Below, piece after piece: positions 1 to 7,519 of a stretch of 21,093 bases of DNA. Each line of letters opens with the position of its first letter. Within the stretch, counting starts at the first letter, position 1. The notes below the pieces were generated by a model that saw nothing but the letters and a program-made list of their open reading frames with translations, had not been told where the DNA came from and did no database searches. Where the stretch lies: positions 1 through 21,093 of the forward strand of contig CALEFF010000024.1 of the NCBI GenBank assembly GCA_937876865.1, in the 5' to 3' direction. The position numbers were made by a program, and so were the translations under genes. The stretch comes from an uncultured Bacteroidales bacterium. Lineage in GTDB: Bacteria > Bacteroidota > Bacteroidia > Bacteroidales > P3.

Positions 1-2
1 GA

Positions 3-713
3 GTCAATTCCGTAGCATATAGTCCCAAGGGTACAAGAATAGTCAGCGGTTCATATAATAGAACCATTAAGATATGGGATGCAAACACAGGAGAATGTCT
101 TAAAACCTTGGAGGGACATTCATGGGTTGTCGAATCCGTAGCATATAGTCCCGATGGCACAAAAATAATCAGCGGTTCATGGGATGAAACCATTAAGATA
201 TGGGATGCAAACACAGGACAATGCCTTAAAACCTTGGAGGGACACTCAGATAATGTCAAATCCGTAGCATATAGTCCCGATGGCAAAAGAATTATCAGCG
301 GTTCAACTGATAATACAATTAAGATATGGGATGCAAACACAGGACAATGCCTTCAAACCTTGGAGGGACATTCAGAATATATCAATTCCGTAACATATAG
401 TCCCGATGGCACAAAAATTATCAGCGGTTCAATTGATGGAATCATTAAGATATGGGATGCAAACACAGGAGAATGCCTTAAAACCTTGAAGGGACATTCA
501 GGTTATGTTATTTCCGTAGCATTTAGTCCCGATGGCACAAAATTTATCAGCGGTTCAAATGATATAACCATTAAGATATGGGATGCAAACACAGGAGCGC
601 ACCTTAAAACCTTGGAGGGTCATGCACATGTTGTCTTGTCCGTAGCATATAGTCCAAAGGGTACAAGAATTATCAGCGGTTCAGTTGATGGAACCGTTAA
701 GATATGGGGAGAA
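3..713 (+). repeat. Tandem 126-base WD40-coding repeats
   Basis: One partial and five further copies of a 126-base unit run head to tail, with boundaries at 114, 240, 366, 492 and 618. Conservation is at DNA level, not only protein level: segments such as AAGATATGGGATGCAAACAC recur unchanged, including at third codon positions. Variable bases cluster in the blade-surface codons just after GHS and after ISGS. This suggests recent duplication or continuing recombination between units. Confidence 0.9.
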
Positions 714-1145
714 GGAATAGGAAGCGAAAGTTCAGAGCAAGAAAGAGAAAGTTCAGAGCAAGAAAGAGAAACTACACCATCACCTTCACCAAAACCAACT
801 CATAATTATCCAACACCAACTCCTAATTACCCAACACCTAATACTTACTATCCAACTCCATATACTCCAACACCTGATCCAACACCTGATCCTGCTATTG
901 TAAGTAGTTATATTCGTAGGTATAATACGTTAGTAAATCAATTACAAAATTGGATAAATGATTATTATAACACTAAAAATTCTCCATACTACGATCCTAC
1001 ATCATCAATGGAGGTTTATCGAGTAAATCAAATCAAACAAGCTATAAGAAATACACAAAATAGCATGCGTGAAGTTAGGCAAGAAGCAGCACGTGCTGGA
1101 GTAAATATTCCTATGTCAAGTTTAGAAAGCATGAGTGTTTACTAA
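3..1145 (+). CDS. WD40-repeat protein with Pro/Thr-rich linker and unknown C-terminal domain (5' end missing)
   Basis: The reading frame is open from the window edge, so the true start lies upstream; the ATG at 108 falls inside a repeat and is not the start. One partial and five further WD40 units are visible (boundaries at 114, 240, 366, 492, 618), each 42 residues with the GHS...SPDGTKIISGS...TIKIWDANTG pattern. WD40 units fold as propeller blades and usually bind proteins. After the last blade (KIWG) come a Ser/Glu stretch made of two copies of ESSEQER (726-767), a Pro/Thr/Tyr-rich linker to about 893, and a predicted helical segment of about 83 residues ending at 1145 that I do not recognise. 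The neighbour downstream is a WD40 lipoprotein, so this protein may also be exported, but its N-terminus is not visible. The layout resembles a surface sensor or binding protein; that role is inference. Confidence 0.9.
   Translation, partial: VNSVAYSPKGTRIVSGSYNRTIKIWDANTGECLKTLEGHSWVVESVAYSPDGTKIISGSWDETIKIWDANTGQCLKTLEGHSDNVKSVAYSPDGKRIISGSTDNTIKIWDANTGQCLQTLEGHSEYINSVTYSPDGTKIISGSIDGIIKIWDANTGECLKTLKGHSGYVISVAFSPDGTKFISGSNDITIKIWDANTGAHLKTLEGHAHVVLSVAYSPKGTRIISGSVDGTVKIWGEGIGSESSEQERESSEQERETTPSPSPKPTHNYPTPTPNYPTPNTYYPTPYTPTPDPTPDPAIVSSYIRRYNTLVNQLQNWINDYYNTKNSPYYDPTSSMEVYRVNQIKQAIRNTQNSMREVRQEAARAGVNIPMSSLESMSVY
726..767 (+). repeat. 21-base direct repeat coding ESSEQER
   Basis: Two identical 21-base copies stand at 726-746 and 747-767, in frame, encoding ESSEQER twice. 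They form the charged junction between the WD40 propeller and the Pro/Thr-rich linker. A perfect tandem copy of this kind is prone to slippage, so linker length may vary between strains. Confidence 0.9.
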
Positions 1146-1164
1146 AAATAACTAAAACCAAAGA

Positions 1165-1209
1165 AAAACGCTCGTGAGTCTTTGTTTTAATCAGACAAAC
1201 GAGCGTTTT
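1165..1209 (+). terminator. Hairpin terminator after the first WD40 gene
   Basis: A perfect 11-base stem (AAAACGCTCGT at 1165-1175, ACGAGCGTTTT at 1199-1209) is followed by T-rich sequence, 19 bases after the stop codon. The surrounding 57 bases (1160-1216) recur with three differences at 2069-2125 behind the second WD40 gene. Confidence 0.85.
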
Positions 1210-1283
1210 GTTATTTATTTTCTTTATTTTTGTTTTGCTAATTTAATTTTAAGAATAAGAATATTGAGAAACTAATTAAAAAT

Positions 1284-2048
1284 ATGAGAAAAGTAAAAAT
1301 TTTAAGTTTGATTGTAGTTTTTGCGACTTTGTTTTCAAGTTGTGGAAATTCAACTGATGATAGCGAGAAAAGCAATAAAATAGATTACACAAAGTTTAAA
1401 TGTCTTAAAACATTAAGGGGGCACAAAGAAAGTGTTTATACTTTATCATATATTAATGATTGCAGTTATATTGAAAGCGGTTCAGATGATAGAACTATTA
1501 AGGTTTGGGACGCAAACACAGGAAAATGCCTTAAAACCTCAGAAGGACGTGAAGAATTTAACTTTTCTTCTATAACTTATAGTCCAGATAGTAGTTTATA
1601 TGCTTGGCGGACATTAGAAATAATTGACGATTTGGATGTTGAAATCATTGAAATAATAGATCGTAACACGGATGAAACATTAAAAACCTTATACGGACAT
1701 TCTTTTTTTGTCTATTCTTTGTCATTTAGTCCAGACGGAAGTCGCATTGTTAGTGGTTCATGGGATAAAACCATTAAAATATGGGATGTAAATACAGGTA
1801 ATTGTCTTAAAACCTTAGAGGGACATTCTGATTATGTCTGGTCCGTAGCATTCAGTCCAGATGGCACAAAAATTATCAGCGGTTCAGGGGATAAAACCAT
1901 TAAGATATGGGATGCAAACACAGGAGCGTGTATTAAAACCTTAAAGGGACATTCAGATATTGTAAAGGCAGTAGCATTTAGTCCCGATGGGAAAAATATT
2001 ATCAGCGGTTCTGATGATAAAACTATTAAGATTTGGGGAGTGGAATAG
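1284..2048 (+). CDS. WD40-repeat lipoprotein
   Basis: The 254-residue product starts with a lipoprotein signal: basic MRKVK, a hydrophobic stretch, then FSSC with the lipid-bearing Cys at residue 20, so it is probably anchored in an outer membrane leaflet. After a short linker come five WD40 units: 46-87, 88-137, 138-179, 180-221 and 222-254. Units 1 and 3-5 match the consensus; unit 2 is 50 residues long and has lost the GH and the KIWD motif. Five units are fewer than the seven of a standard propeller, so it may be an incomplete ring or assemble with a partner. Its last repeats are nearly identical in DNA to those of the gene upstream, and both genes end in the same terminator. A weak TAnnTTTG-like sequence (1225-1232) lies upstream but lacks a properly spaced TTTG. 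A binding role is inferred from the fold only. Confidence 0.9.
   Translation: MRKVKILSLIVVFATLFSSCGNSTDDSEKSNKIDYTKFKCLKTLRGHKESVYTLSYINDCSYIESGSDDRTIKVWDANTGKCLKTSEGREEFNFSSITYSPDSSLYAWRTLEIIDDLDVEIIEIIDRNTDETLKTLYGHSFFVYSLSFSPDGSRIVSGSWDKTIKIWDVNTGNCLKTLEGHSDYVWSVAFSPDGTKIISGSGDKTIKIWDANTGACIKTLKGHSDIVKAVAFSPDGKNIISGSDDKTIKIWGVE
1419..2045 (+). repeat. WD40-coding repeats of the second gene
   Basis: Five units at 1419-1544, 1545-1694, 1695-1820, 1821-1946 and 1947-2045. Units 3-5 share long identical stretches with the array at 3-713, whereas units 1 and 2 have diverged and unit 2 carries extra codons. The gradient, with the 3' end most like its neighbour, fits homogenisation spreading through the shared 3' part. 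Confidence 0.85.
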
Positions 2049-2073
2049 GGATTTAATTTCCTAATACGAAAGA

Positions 2074-2118
2074 AAAACGCTCGTGAGTCTTTGTTTTATT
2101 TTGACAAACGAGCGTTTT
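2074..2118. terminator. Hairpin terminator between convergent WD40 and DUF1015 genes
   Basis: The same perfect 11-base stem as at 1165-1209 (AAAACGCTCGT at 2074-2084, ACGAGCGTTTT at 2108-2118). It lies between the stop codon at 2048 and the end of the minus-strand gene at 2137. A-rich sequence on its left and T-rich sequence on its right let it work in both directions. Confidence 0.85.
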
Positions 2119-2136
2119 GTTATTTTATTTCGTTGA

Positions 2137-3390
2137 TTAAATCAATTCGTGGATTACTAATCCTGAACGTAGTTTTGGTTCGAACCAAGTTGTTTTTGGT
2201 GGCATGATGTTGCCTGAGTCTGCTATGTTGATAAGTTGTTGCATTGATACTGCATATAATGCAAATGCTACTTTCATTTCGCCGTTGTCTACTCTTCTTT
2301 GTAGTTCGCCAAGTCCTCTTATCCCACCTACGAAGTCAATTCTCTTAGATGTTCTTAGGTCTTTAATATCTAATACTTTGTCAAGTACGTTGTTTGAAAG
2401 GATTGTTACGTCTAATACTCCGATTGGGTCGTTATCATCGTATGTTCCTTCTTTTGCTGTCATTTTGTACCATTCTCCACCAAGATACATTGAGAATTCG
2501 TGTAGTTTGCTTGGTTTGTAGATTTCTTTTCCTGCTTTTTCTACAACGAATGTGTCGTTAAGTTTTGCAAGGAATTCTTCTTCTGTTAAGCCATTAAGGT
2601 CTTTTACTACGCGATTATAGTCAATGATTTTTAATTGTGAGTCAGGGAAAATTACTGCCATAAAGTAGTTGTATTCTTCGTTGCCTGTGTGATTTGGATT
2701 AGAGGCTCTTCTTTCTTGTCCTACTCTTGCTGCTGCTGCTGTACGGTGATGTCCGTCTGCAACGTAAAGTGCTGGAATTTCTTTTTCAAATATTTCTTCT
2801 ATTCTTGCAACTGTTTTTTCATCTTCTATTACCCAGAAAGTGTGTCCAAAGCCATCTTCTTTTGCAACGAAATCATATACTGGTTTTTCGTTCTTTACGA
2901 TGTTTTCTACTATTTGGTCAATTTCTTGGTGTGCAGGATATGCAAAGAAAACAGGTTCTACGTTTGCGTTTGTTATGTTTACGTGAATCATTCTATCGTC
3001 TTCTTTGTCTTTTCTTGTAAGTTCGTGTTTTTTGATTACGTTGTTGAAGTAATCATCAACGTGTGCACAGCCTACTATACCATATTGTGTTCTTCCGTCC
3101 ATTGTTTGGGCGTAGATGTATAGTTTTGCTTTGTCGTCTTTTACTAACCAACCTTTTTGTTTGAAGTCATTGAAGTTTTCTACTACTTTATCGTAAACTT
3201 CTTGTGAGTGTTCGTCTATTCCTTCTGCAAGATCGATTTCTGCTTTTGTTACGTGAAGAAGTGAATATTGGTTTCCGTCAGCTTCAACCCTTGCTTCTGC
3301 TGAATTCATTACGTCGTATGGACGAGAAGCTAATTGTGCTGCAATTTCTACAGGAGGTCTTAATCCTCTAAATGCTTTTACTCTTGACAT
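2137..3390 (-). CDS. DUF1015 family protein
   Basis: A 417-residue cytoplasmic protein with the layout of DUF1015. The N-terminus has the family's RPP...SRPYDV...EAR pattern (residues 11-34), the middle has the HELT motif (121-124), and DGHHR followed by TAAA stands at 212-220, the most conserved family motif. The family is widespread in bacteria and often lies near serine-biosynthesis genes. It has been related to ParB-like nucleotide-binding folds, but I know of no settled biochemical role, and no serine genes are visible here. No signal peptide or membrane segment is seen. A TAnnTTTG element on the minus strand at 3430-3437 suits its start, leaving a leader of roughly 35 bases. The assignment to the family is strong and the function is open. 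Confidence 0.88.
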   Translation of the reverse strand: MSRVKAFRGLRPPVEIAAQLASRPYDVMNSAEARVEADGNQYSLLHVTKAEIDLAEGIDEHSQEVYDKVVENFNDFKQKGWLVKDDKAKLYIYAQTMDGRTQYGIVGCAHVDDYFNNVIKKHELTRKDKEDDRMIHVNITNANVEPVFFAYPAHQEIDQIVENIVKNEKPVYDFVAKEDGFGHTFWVIEDEKTVARIEEIFEKEIPALYVADGHHRTAAAARVGQERRASNPNHTGNEEYNYFMAVIFPDSQLKIIDYNRVVKDLNGLTEEEFLAKLNDTFVVEKAGKEIYKPSKLHEFSMYLGGEWYKMTAKEGTYDDNDPIGVLDVTILSNNVLDKVLDIKDLRTSKRIDFVGGIRGLGELQRRVDNGEMKVAFALYAVSMQQLINIADSGNIMPPKTTWFEPKLRSGLVIHELI

Positions 3391-3425
3391 TATCTTTAAT
3401 TTTATTGTTAATAATTCTTAAAACT

Positions 3426-3456
3426 TTTGCAAATATATGCTTTTTTTTTATATTTG
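3426..3456 (+). promoter_or_regulatory. Bacteroidota-type promoter of the porW operon
   Basis: TTTG at 3426-3429 and TATATTTG at 3449-3456 are separated by 19 bases, the classic housekeeping spacing in Bacteroidota. Transcription should begin a few bases after 3456, probably at or near the A of TTTGCAG. This places the in-frame ATG at 3437 inside the promoter and so rules it out as the porW start. Confidence 0.75.
3430..3437 (-). promoter_or_regulatory. Minus-strand -7 element for the DUF1015 gene
   Basis: On the minus strand these bases read TATATTTG followed by CA, the same core as the divergent promoter. No TTTG stands at the expected upstream distance, so the upstream element is weak or missing. 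With the plus-strand core it forms a perfect 10-base inverted repeat (3428-3437 and 3449-3458). Confidence 0.55.
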
Positions 3457-3481
3457 CAGTTTATTTTTAGATAATTTGATT

Positions 3482-6214
3482 TTGAAAATAGCATTAAAAC
3501 TAAAAAGATATTTTTTCGCAGTCCTTATTTTAGGGTTGTTTTGTGCTTGTTCTACGGCGAAAGATAAATGGATAAATCGTCAGTATAACAGTATTGTGGC
3601 TCATTACAATGCTTGGTGGAACGGCAATCAGGCTTTGAAAGAAGGAATTAAAAGTCTTGAACAAGCACATAAGGATAATTACACTGAAATATTACCTATT
3701 TTTAAACTCGGAACAAAGGAAAATGCCACAGCAATCAAGTCTAATACCGATAGAGCAATAGAAAAAGGTAGCAAGGTTATTCAAAAATATTCTATGAAGT
3801 TCTCTGGGGTGGAAAAAAATCCTCAAATAGATGATGCTTACTTGTTAATGGGGAAGGCTTGCTTCTATGCACAAGATTATCCCGCAGCTTTGGCTACATT
3901 TAATCTTTTGATTGCTCAATACAAAGATAAGAAAGAAAGTTACGAGCCAATGATTTGGTTAGCCTTAACTCAAAGTAGAATGGGGAATAGTAGCGAATGT
4001 GATATTTTATTGGACCAAGTAAAGAATAAAATAGATGAAGGCGTGGCTCCAAAAAAGTTACGCAATTTTATGAATTTGGTTTACGCTCAAAATGCTTTAA
4101 GTCAAGGAAAGAATGCTTTGGCTTTGGAATATTTTGCCAAGAGGAAGTTTTCTTTTGAAAAGGAATTGAATACTCGAATAATGTTTATTCAAGGTCAAAT
4201 TTATCAAAAGGCAGAGGATTATGAGCAAGCAACAAAATTCTTCAAGAAAACAGCACGCCGAGCAGGTGATTATGAAATGGAATTTGCATCTCGCTTGAAT
4301 ATTGCAATGTGTTATGACCCTAAGAAAAGCAATAGTCGTCCGATTATTTCACGTTTAGAAAAAATGTTAGAGGATAAGAAAAATATAGAATACAAAGATC
4401 AGGTATATTATGCGTTAGGTGAGGTTTATTTTAGAGATAAAAATGTTGATAAGGCTTGTTTGCAGTGGGAGGCAAGTTCTGCGGCTTCTACATCAAACAA
4501 TTTACAAAAGATTACCTCGTGTTTAAGGGCCGCAAATACGTATTTTGATTTGTTAGAAAAGTATGAAAGGGCTCAAATGTACTATGACACTGCTCTTGCT
4601 GTGATGCCTAAGGATTATGATGGCTATAAAACAATTGAAAGCCGTCAAAAGGTTCTTACAAACTTAGTTACGAATTTGCGATGTGTTGAAAGATGGGATA
4701 GTTTGCTTGCAATGAGTGTGATGAGTGAGGCGGATTTGAACGCAAAGATAGATTCTTGCATTGCCGAATATAGACGTGTGCAAAAGGAAAAAGAAGAAGC
4801 GGCAAAAAAAGCACAGGCTTTGGCTGCAAGTATGGCAGGAATGACAAATTATTCGCAGTTTAACAATAGAAATTCTTGGTATTTCTACAATAGTAGTACG
4901 GTTCAAGTAGGTCAATTGGAGTTTAGACGTATTTGGGGCGAGAGAAAATTGGAGGATAATTGGAGAATAAGTCATAAAGAAAGCGAATTTGACTTCGATC
5001 AAATGGCAGAAATGTTTGATGAAGAGGGAAATCCAATTGATTCAACGACTGCAAAGGGTGGATCAAAAGCAAAAAACAACGACCCAGCATCAAGAGAATA
5101 CTATACAAAAGACATACCTTTTTCACAAGGAGCAAAAGACACTGCTCACGCCGAAATAGCAGAAGCACTCTTAGCAGCAGGATATATTTACTATCAAGGG
5201 CTGAACAATTACGGTAAAGCAATAGAAACATTCTTAGAGTTGCATAGGAGATACCCTACGCATAAAAACGTATTACCTTCTTCTTATCACCTATATCGCC
5301 TTTACGACAAGATAGGTCAATATCCGAACTCTAATTTCTATAAAAACAAAATATTAAATGAATATCCCGACAGTGAATTTGCTATGATGATAAACAATCC
5401 TGACTATTGGGACGAATTGGCTAAAAACAATCAAGAAGCAGAAAAGCTTTATGCAGATGTGTATAATACATATCTAAAACACAAATATGAAGAAACAATA
5501 ACAAAGAGCCAACATGTTATAGATAGTTTAAAGATTGGACCATATATTCCAAAATTGCTTTATGTACAAGCCTTAGCAAAGGGAAGAATTTATGGAATTG
5601 ACACCTTGGCTATGGATTTGAATCTTATACTTCATAATCATACTGAAAGCGAGATTGCTCCTATGATAGAGAGTCAATTAAAACATTTAGCCTCTGCTTA
5701 TCCTGATGGAAAAATTGATTTGACTTATACTCCTAAAACAAAGGAAGAAGTTTCTGATTCAAAAAAAGAAAATGAAAAAACAAAGAAAGAAAACACCGAA
5801 GATGAAAATGTAAACAAGGATGATATACTTGACGCAGAAACATTGGTGTTTAGGTATAGAGATATGAAACATTACTATGTTTTACTGTTTGATGAAGACA
5901 AGATTGATGCGTTAGAATTAGAACGAAATATAAATGCTTATAATGATAGAGAGTTTGCAGGCTCAAATCTTACTACAATGGCAATGTTATTTACTATGAC
6001 AAAACAATTAGTTAGAGTAAAAGAATTTGCGAACAAAGAACAAGCAATGCAATACTATAACGCAATGCAATCAGATGCTTCTCCGCTTGCTCCGTACAAA
6101 GAAAAAGGATTTGAACATTTTGTAATTTCAACACAAAACTATCCAACATTTTTCAATAGACAAAATATTCAAGCATATTTGAAGTTCTTTAAATTGATGT
6201 ATCTTAATAATTAA
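3482..6214 (+). CDS. porW: Type IX secretion system lipoprotein PorW/SprE
   Basis: I place the start at TTG 3482, giving 910 residues beginning MKIALKLKRYFF. This gives a clean lipoprotein signal ending FCAC (Cys 23), and it lies downstream of the promoter; an ATG at 3437 is inside that promoter. TTG 3476 is a close alternative. The mature part opens with the PorW/SprE pattern (YNSIVAHYNAWWNGNQALKEG, then ILPIFKLG), followed by a long array of TPR-like helical repeats, a low-complexity charged stretch near the AAKKAQALAA segment, more TPRs, a Lys/Glu-rich linker, and a C-terminal domain starting near HYYVLLF with the usual VKEFANKEQAMQYYN and ISTQNY motifs. In the family, this periplasmic-facing lipoprotein links parts of the type IX secretion and gliding machinery. 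It is the first gene of an eight-gene run. Family assignment comes from remembered motifs, not a search. Confidence 0.82.
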   Translation: MKIALKLKRYFFAVLILGLFCACSTAKDKWINRQYNSIVAHYNAWWNGNQALKEGIKSLEQAHKDNYTEILPIFKLGTKENATAIKSNTDRAIEKGSKVIQKYSMKFSGVEKNPQIDDAYLLMGKACFYAQDYPAALATFNLLIAQYKDKKESYEPMIWLALTQSRMGNSSECDILLDQVKNKIDEGVAPKKLRNFMNLVYAQNALSQGKNALALEYFAKRKFSFEKELNTRIMFIQGQIYQKAEDYEQATKFFKKTARRAGDYEMEFASRLNIAMCYDPKKSNSRPIISRLEKMLEDKKNIEYKDQVYYALGEVYFRDKNVDKACLQWEASSAASTSNNLQKITSCLRAANTYFDLLEKYERAQMYYDTALAVMPKDYDGYKTIESRQKVLTNLVTNLRCVERWDSLLAMSVMSEADLNAKIDSCIAEYRRVQKEKEEAAKKAQALAASMAGMTNYSQFNNRNSWYFYNSSTVQVGQLEFRRIWGERKLEDNWRISHKESEFDFDQMAEMFDEEGNPIDSTTAKGGSKAKNNDPASREYYTKDIPFSQGAKDTAHAEIAEALLAAGYIYYQGLNNYGKAIETFLELHRRYPTHKNVLPSSYHLYRLYDKIGQYPNSNFYKNKILNEYPDSEFAMMINNPDYWDELAKNNQEAEKLYADVYNTYLKHKYEETITKSQHVIDSLKIGPYIPKLLYVQALAKGRIYGIDTLAMDLNLILHNHTESEIAPMIESQLKHLASAYPDGKIDLTYTPKTKEEVSDSKKENEKTKKENTEDENVNKDDILDAETLVFRYRDMKHYYVLLFDEDKIDALELERNINAYNDREFAGSNLTTMAMLFTMTKQLVRVKEFANKEQAMQYYNAMQSDASPLAPYKEKGFEHFVISTQNYPTFFNRQNIQAYLKFFKLMYLNN

Positions 6215-6222
6215 AAATTAAT

Positions 6223-6645
6223 ATGAAACAAAGTCATTTATTATTCTACTTTTCAAAACTCAGCATATTTGCAATGTGTATTTGTTTCGTTGCATTGTTT
6301 GCAAGATTCTTTGTGCCTATTGAGTTTTTGAGTGAAAACTTACCCTATTACATTGTTATGTTTTATGTTTTTACAGCCTTGTGTTACGTATTCTTATACA
6401 AAAACAGAAAAACTAACTTTGTGCCGACATTTATGATTACTAAAGTTTTAAAGTTTATAGTTTATCTATTTGCTTTGGTTATAGTATTTCTGTTAGACAT
6501 TGAAACAAATGTTAAATTTGCAGTTTCGTATTGCGTGATTTTCTTTTTGTTTTTGATTTTCGATACAATAACAATCAATCAACTATCAAGAAGACAAGTA
6601 GAAGAAGAAAAACAGTTAAAAAATCAAGATAAAAATGAAGAATAA
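6223..6645 (+). CDS. Small membrane protein with four predicted helices
   Basis: A 140-residue protein with four hydrophobic segments (about residues 12-32, 43-59, 70-92 and 97-115) and a charged, Lys/Glu-rich cytoplasmic tail. It starts 8 bases after porW and its end overlaps the next gene by 11 bases, so it is surely co-transcribed. The two-plus-two helix plan recalls the small AtpI-like proteins that often sit between porW and the ATP synthase genes in other Bacteroidota, but no atp genes follow here and I see no diagnostic residue. Treat as uncharacterised. Confidence 0.75.
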   Translation: MKQSHLLFYFSKLSIFAMCICFVALFARFFVPIEFLSENLPYYIVMFYVFTALCYVFLYKNRKTNFVPTFMITKVLKFIVYLFALVIVFLLDIETNVKFAVSYCVIFFLFLIFDTITINQLSRRQVEEEKQLKNQDKNEE

Positions 6646-7060
6646 AGACATTAAAAAACACGTAGCATTATTATTTTTGGCTACATTGGTGTTTTGCTCT
6701 TGTCAAGAAGAGTTTCCACAAGACGATTTAATCGAAGGTAAATGGAAATTGGAAAGTGTTGTGAATGATCCAAACGCTTTGGAATGTGAAAAGCAAGCAT
6801 ATTTTGAATATACAAAATATGTGTATGAGGCTTCTGAGAGAAAACTTCTTAAAGTGAACTATTGCGATATTCCAGAAGACGCAGAAATACAAGAACCGAT
6901 AGTTGTAGAAAATTATTATTCAATAGTAGAAGATACGCTCGTTATTATAGATGAAAAACGTGATACAAAAAAATATGTAATTGAGCATATCAATAAAGAA
7001 ACTATGACATTGGTTGATAAATATAATAATCCTACAAATTACGTTAGAGTAAAAGAATAA
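6635..7060 (+). CDS. Lipocalin-like small lipoprotein
   Basis: A 141-residue product with a lipoprotein signal ending FCSC (Cys 23) and a mature part that begins EEFPQDDLIEGKWKLESV. The GxW motif just after the anchor followed by predicted beta strands (YFEYTKYVYE, YYSIVEDTLVIID, KKYVIEHI, ETMTLVDKY) is the plan of the many lipocalin-like lipoproteins of Bacteroidota. Its start lies inside the end of the preceding gene, so translation is likely coupled. No ligand can be proposed. Confidence 0.75.
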   Translation: MKNKDIKKHVALLFLATLVFCSCQEEFPQDDLIEGKWKLESVVNDPNALECEKQAYFEYTKYVYEASERKLLKVNYCDIPEDAEIQEPIVVENYYSIVEDTLVIIDEKRDTKKYVIEHINKETMTLVDKYNNPTNYVRVKE

Positions 7061-7072
7061 AAACTCTTTGAA

Positions 7073-7501
7073 TTGGAAAATTGGGGTCTTTGGGGATTAT
7101 TCTTAGGTAGTTTTTTAGCCTCCACAATCATACCATTTTCTTCGGAAGCCTTACTTTTAGGGGCAATAGCCATTGGAGAAAATATTTGGTTGTGTGTTTT
7201 TGTTGCAGCAGTAGGTAATAGTTTAGGAGGAATTGTTTCGTTTTATTTAGGACGTTTAGGAAAATGGGAGTGGTTAGAAAGATTCTTTAAAGTAAAGAGA
7301 GAAAAAATAGAAAAAACCAAAGACAAAATTAGCCGATTCAAAACAATAGCAGCTCTTTTCGCTTGGTTGCCCATAGTAGGAGATTTAATTGCTATAACAT
7401 TAGGCTTTATGAGATTTTCCCCTCTTTTATCTTGTTTACTTATGTCAATAGGGCGTTTTGCAAGATTTGCAGTTGTGGGAGGATTGCTAAGTTTGGTTTA
7501 A
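7073..7501 (+). CDS. yqaA: YqaA family membrane protein (DedA/SNARE-associated superfamily)
   Basis: 142 residues, the same length as E. coli YqaA, and similar to it along its length: P.SSEALLLGAI, then VAAVGNSLGGIVSFYLGR, then FAWLPIVGDLIAITLGFMR and a final helix. The Gly/Pro-containing re-entrant pattern (GNSLGG, PIVGD) is typical of this inner-membrane superfamily, whose DedA members act in lipid carrier recycling and membrane homeostasis; YqaA itself is not well understood. The start is TTG 7073; an in-frame stop codon, that of the previous gene at 7058-7060, excludes any earlier start, and no ATG is available before the first helix. Confidence 0.85.
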   Translation: MENWGLWGLFLGSFLASTIIPFSSEALLLGAIAIGENIWLCVFVAAVGNSLGGIVSFYLGRLGKWEWLERFFKVKREKIEKTKDKISRFKTIAALFAWLPIVGDLIAITLGFMRFSPLLSCLLMSIGRFARFAVVGGLLSLV

Positions 7502-7519
7502 AACAAAAAAAGAAAAGAA

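Noticed and set aside
108..110. ATG at 108 as the start of the first WD40 gene
   Set aside because: The frame is open to the window edge and codes another WD40 blade upstream, so the gene is truncated by the window.
3..713. Regular direct repeats that could suggest a CRISPR array
   Set aside because: The unit is 126 bases, stays in one frame and encodes WD40 blades; there are no short repeats with unique spacers and no cas genes.
2204..3123. Several plus-strand frames inside the DUF1015 gene, rich in Cys, Phe and Tyr
   Set aside because: They are frame mirrors of the DUF1015 coding strand; the minus-strand product has full family motifs.
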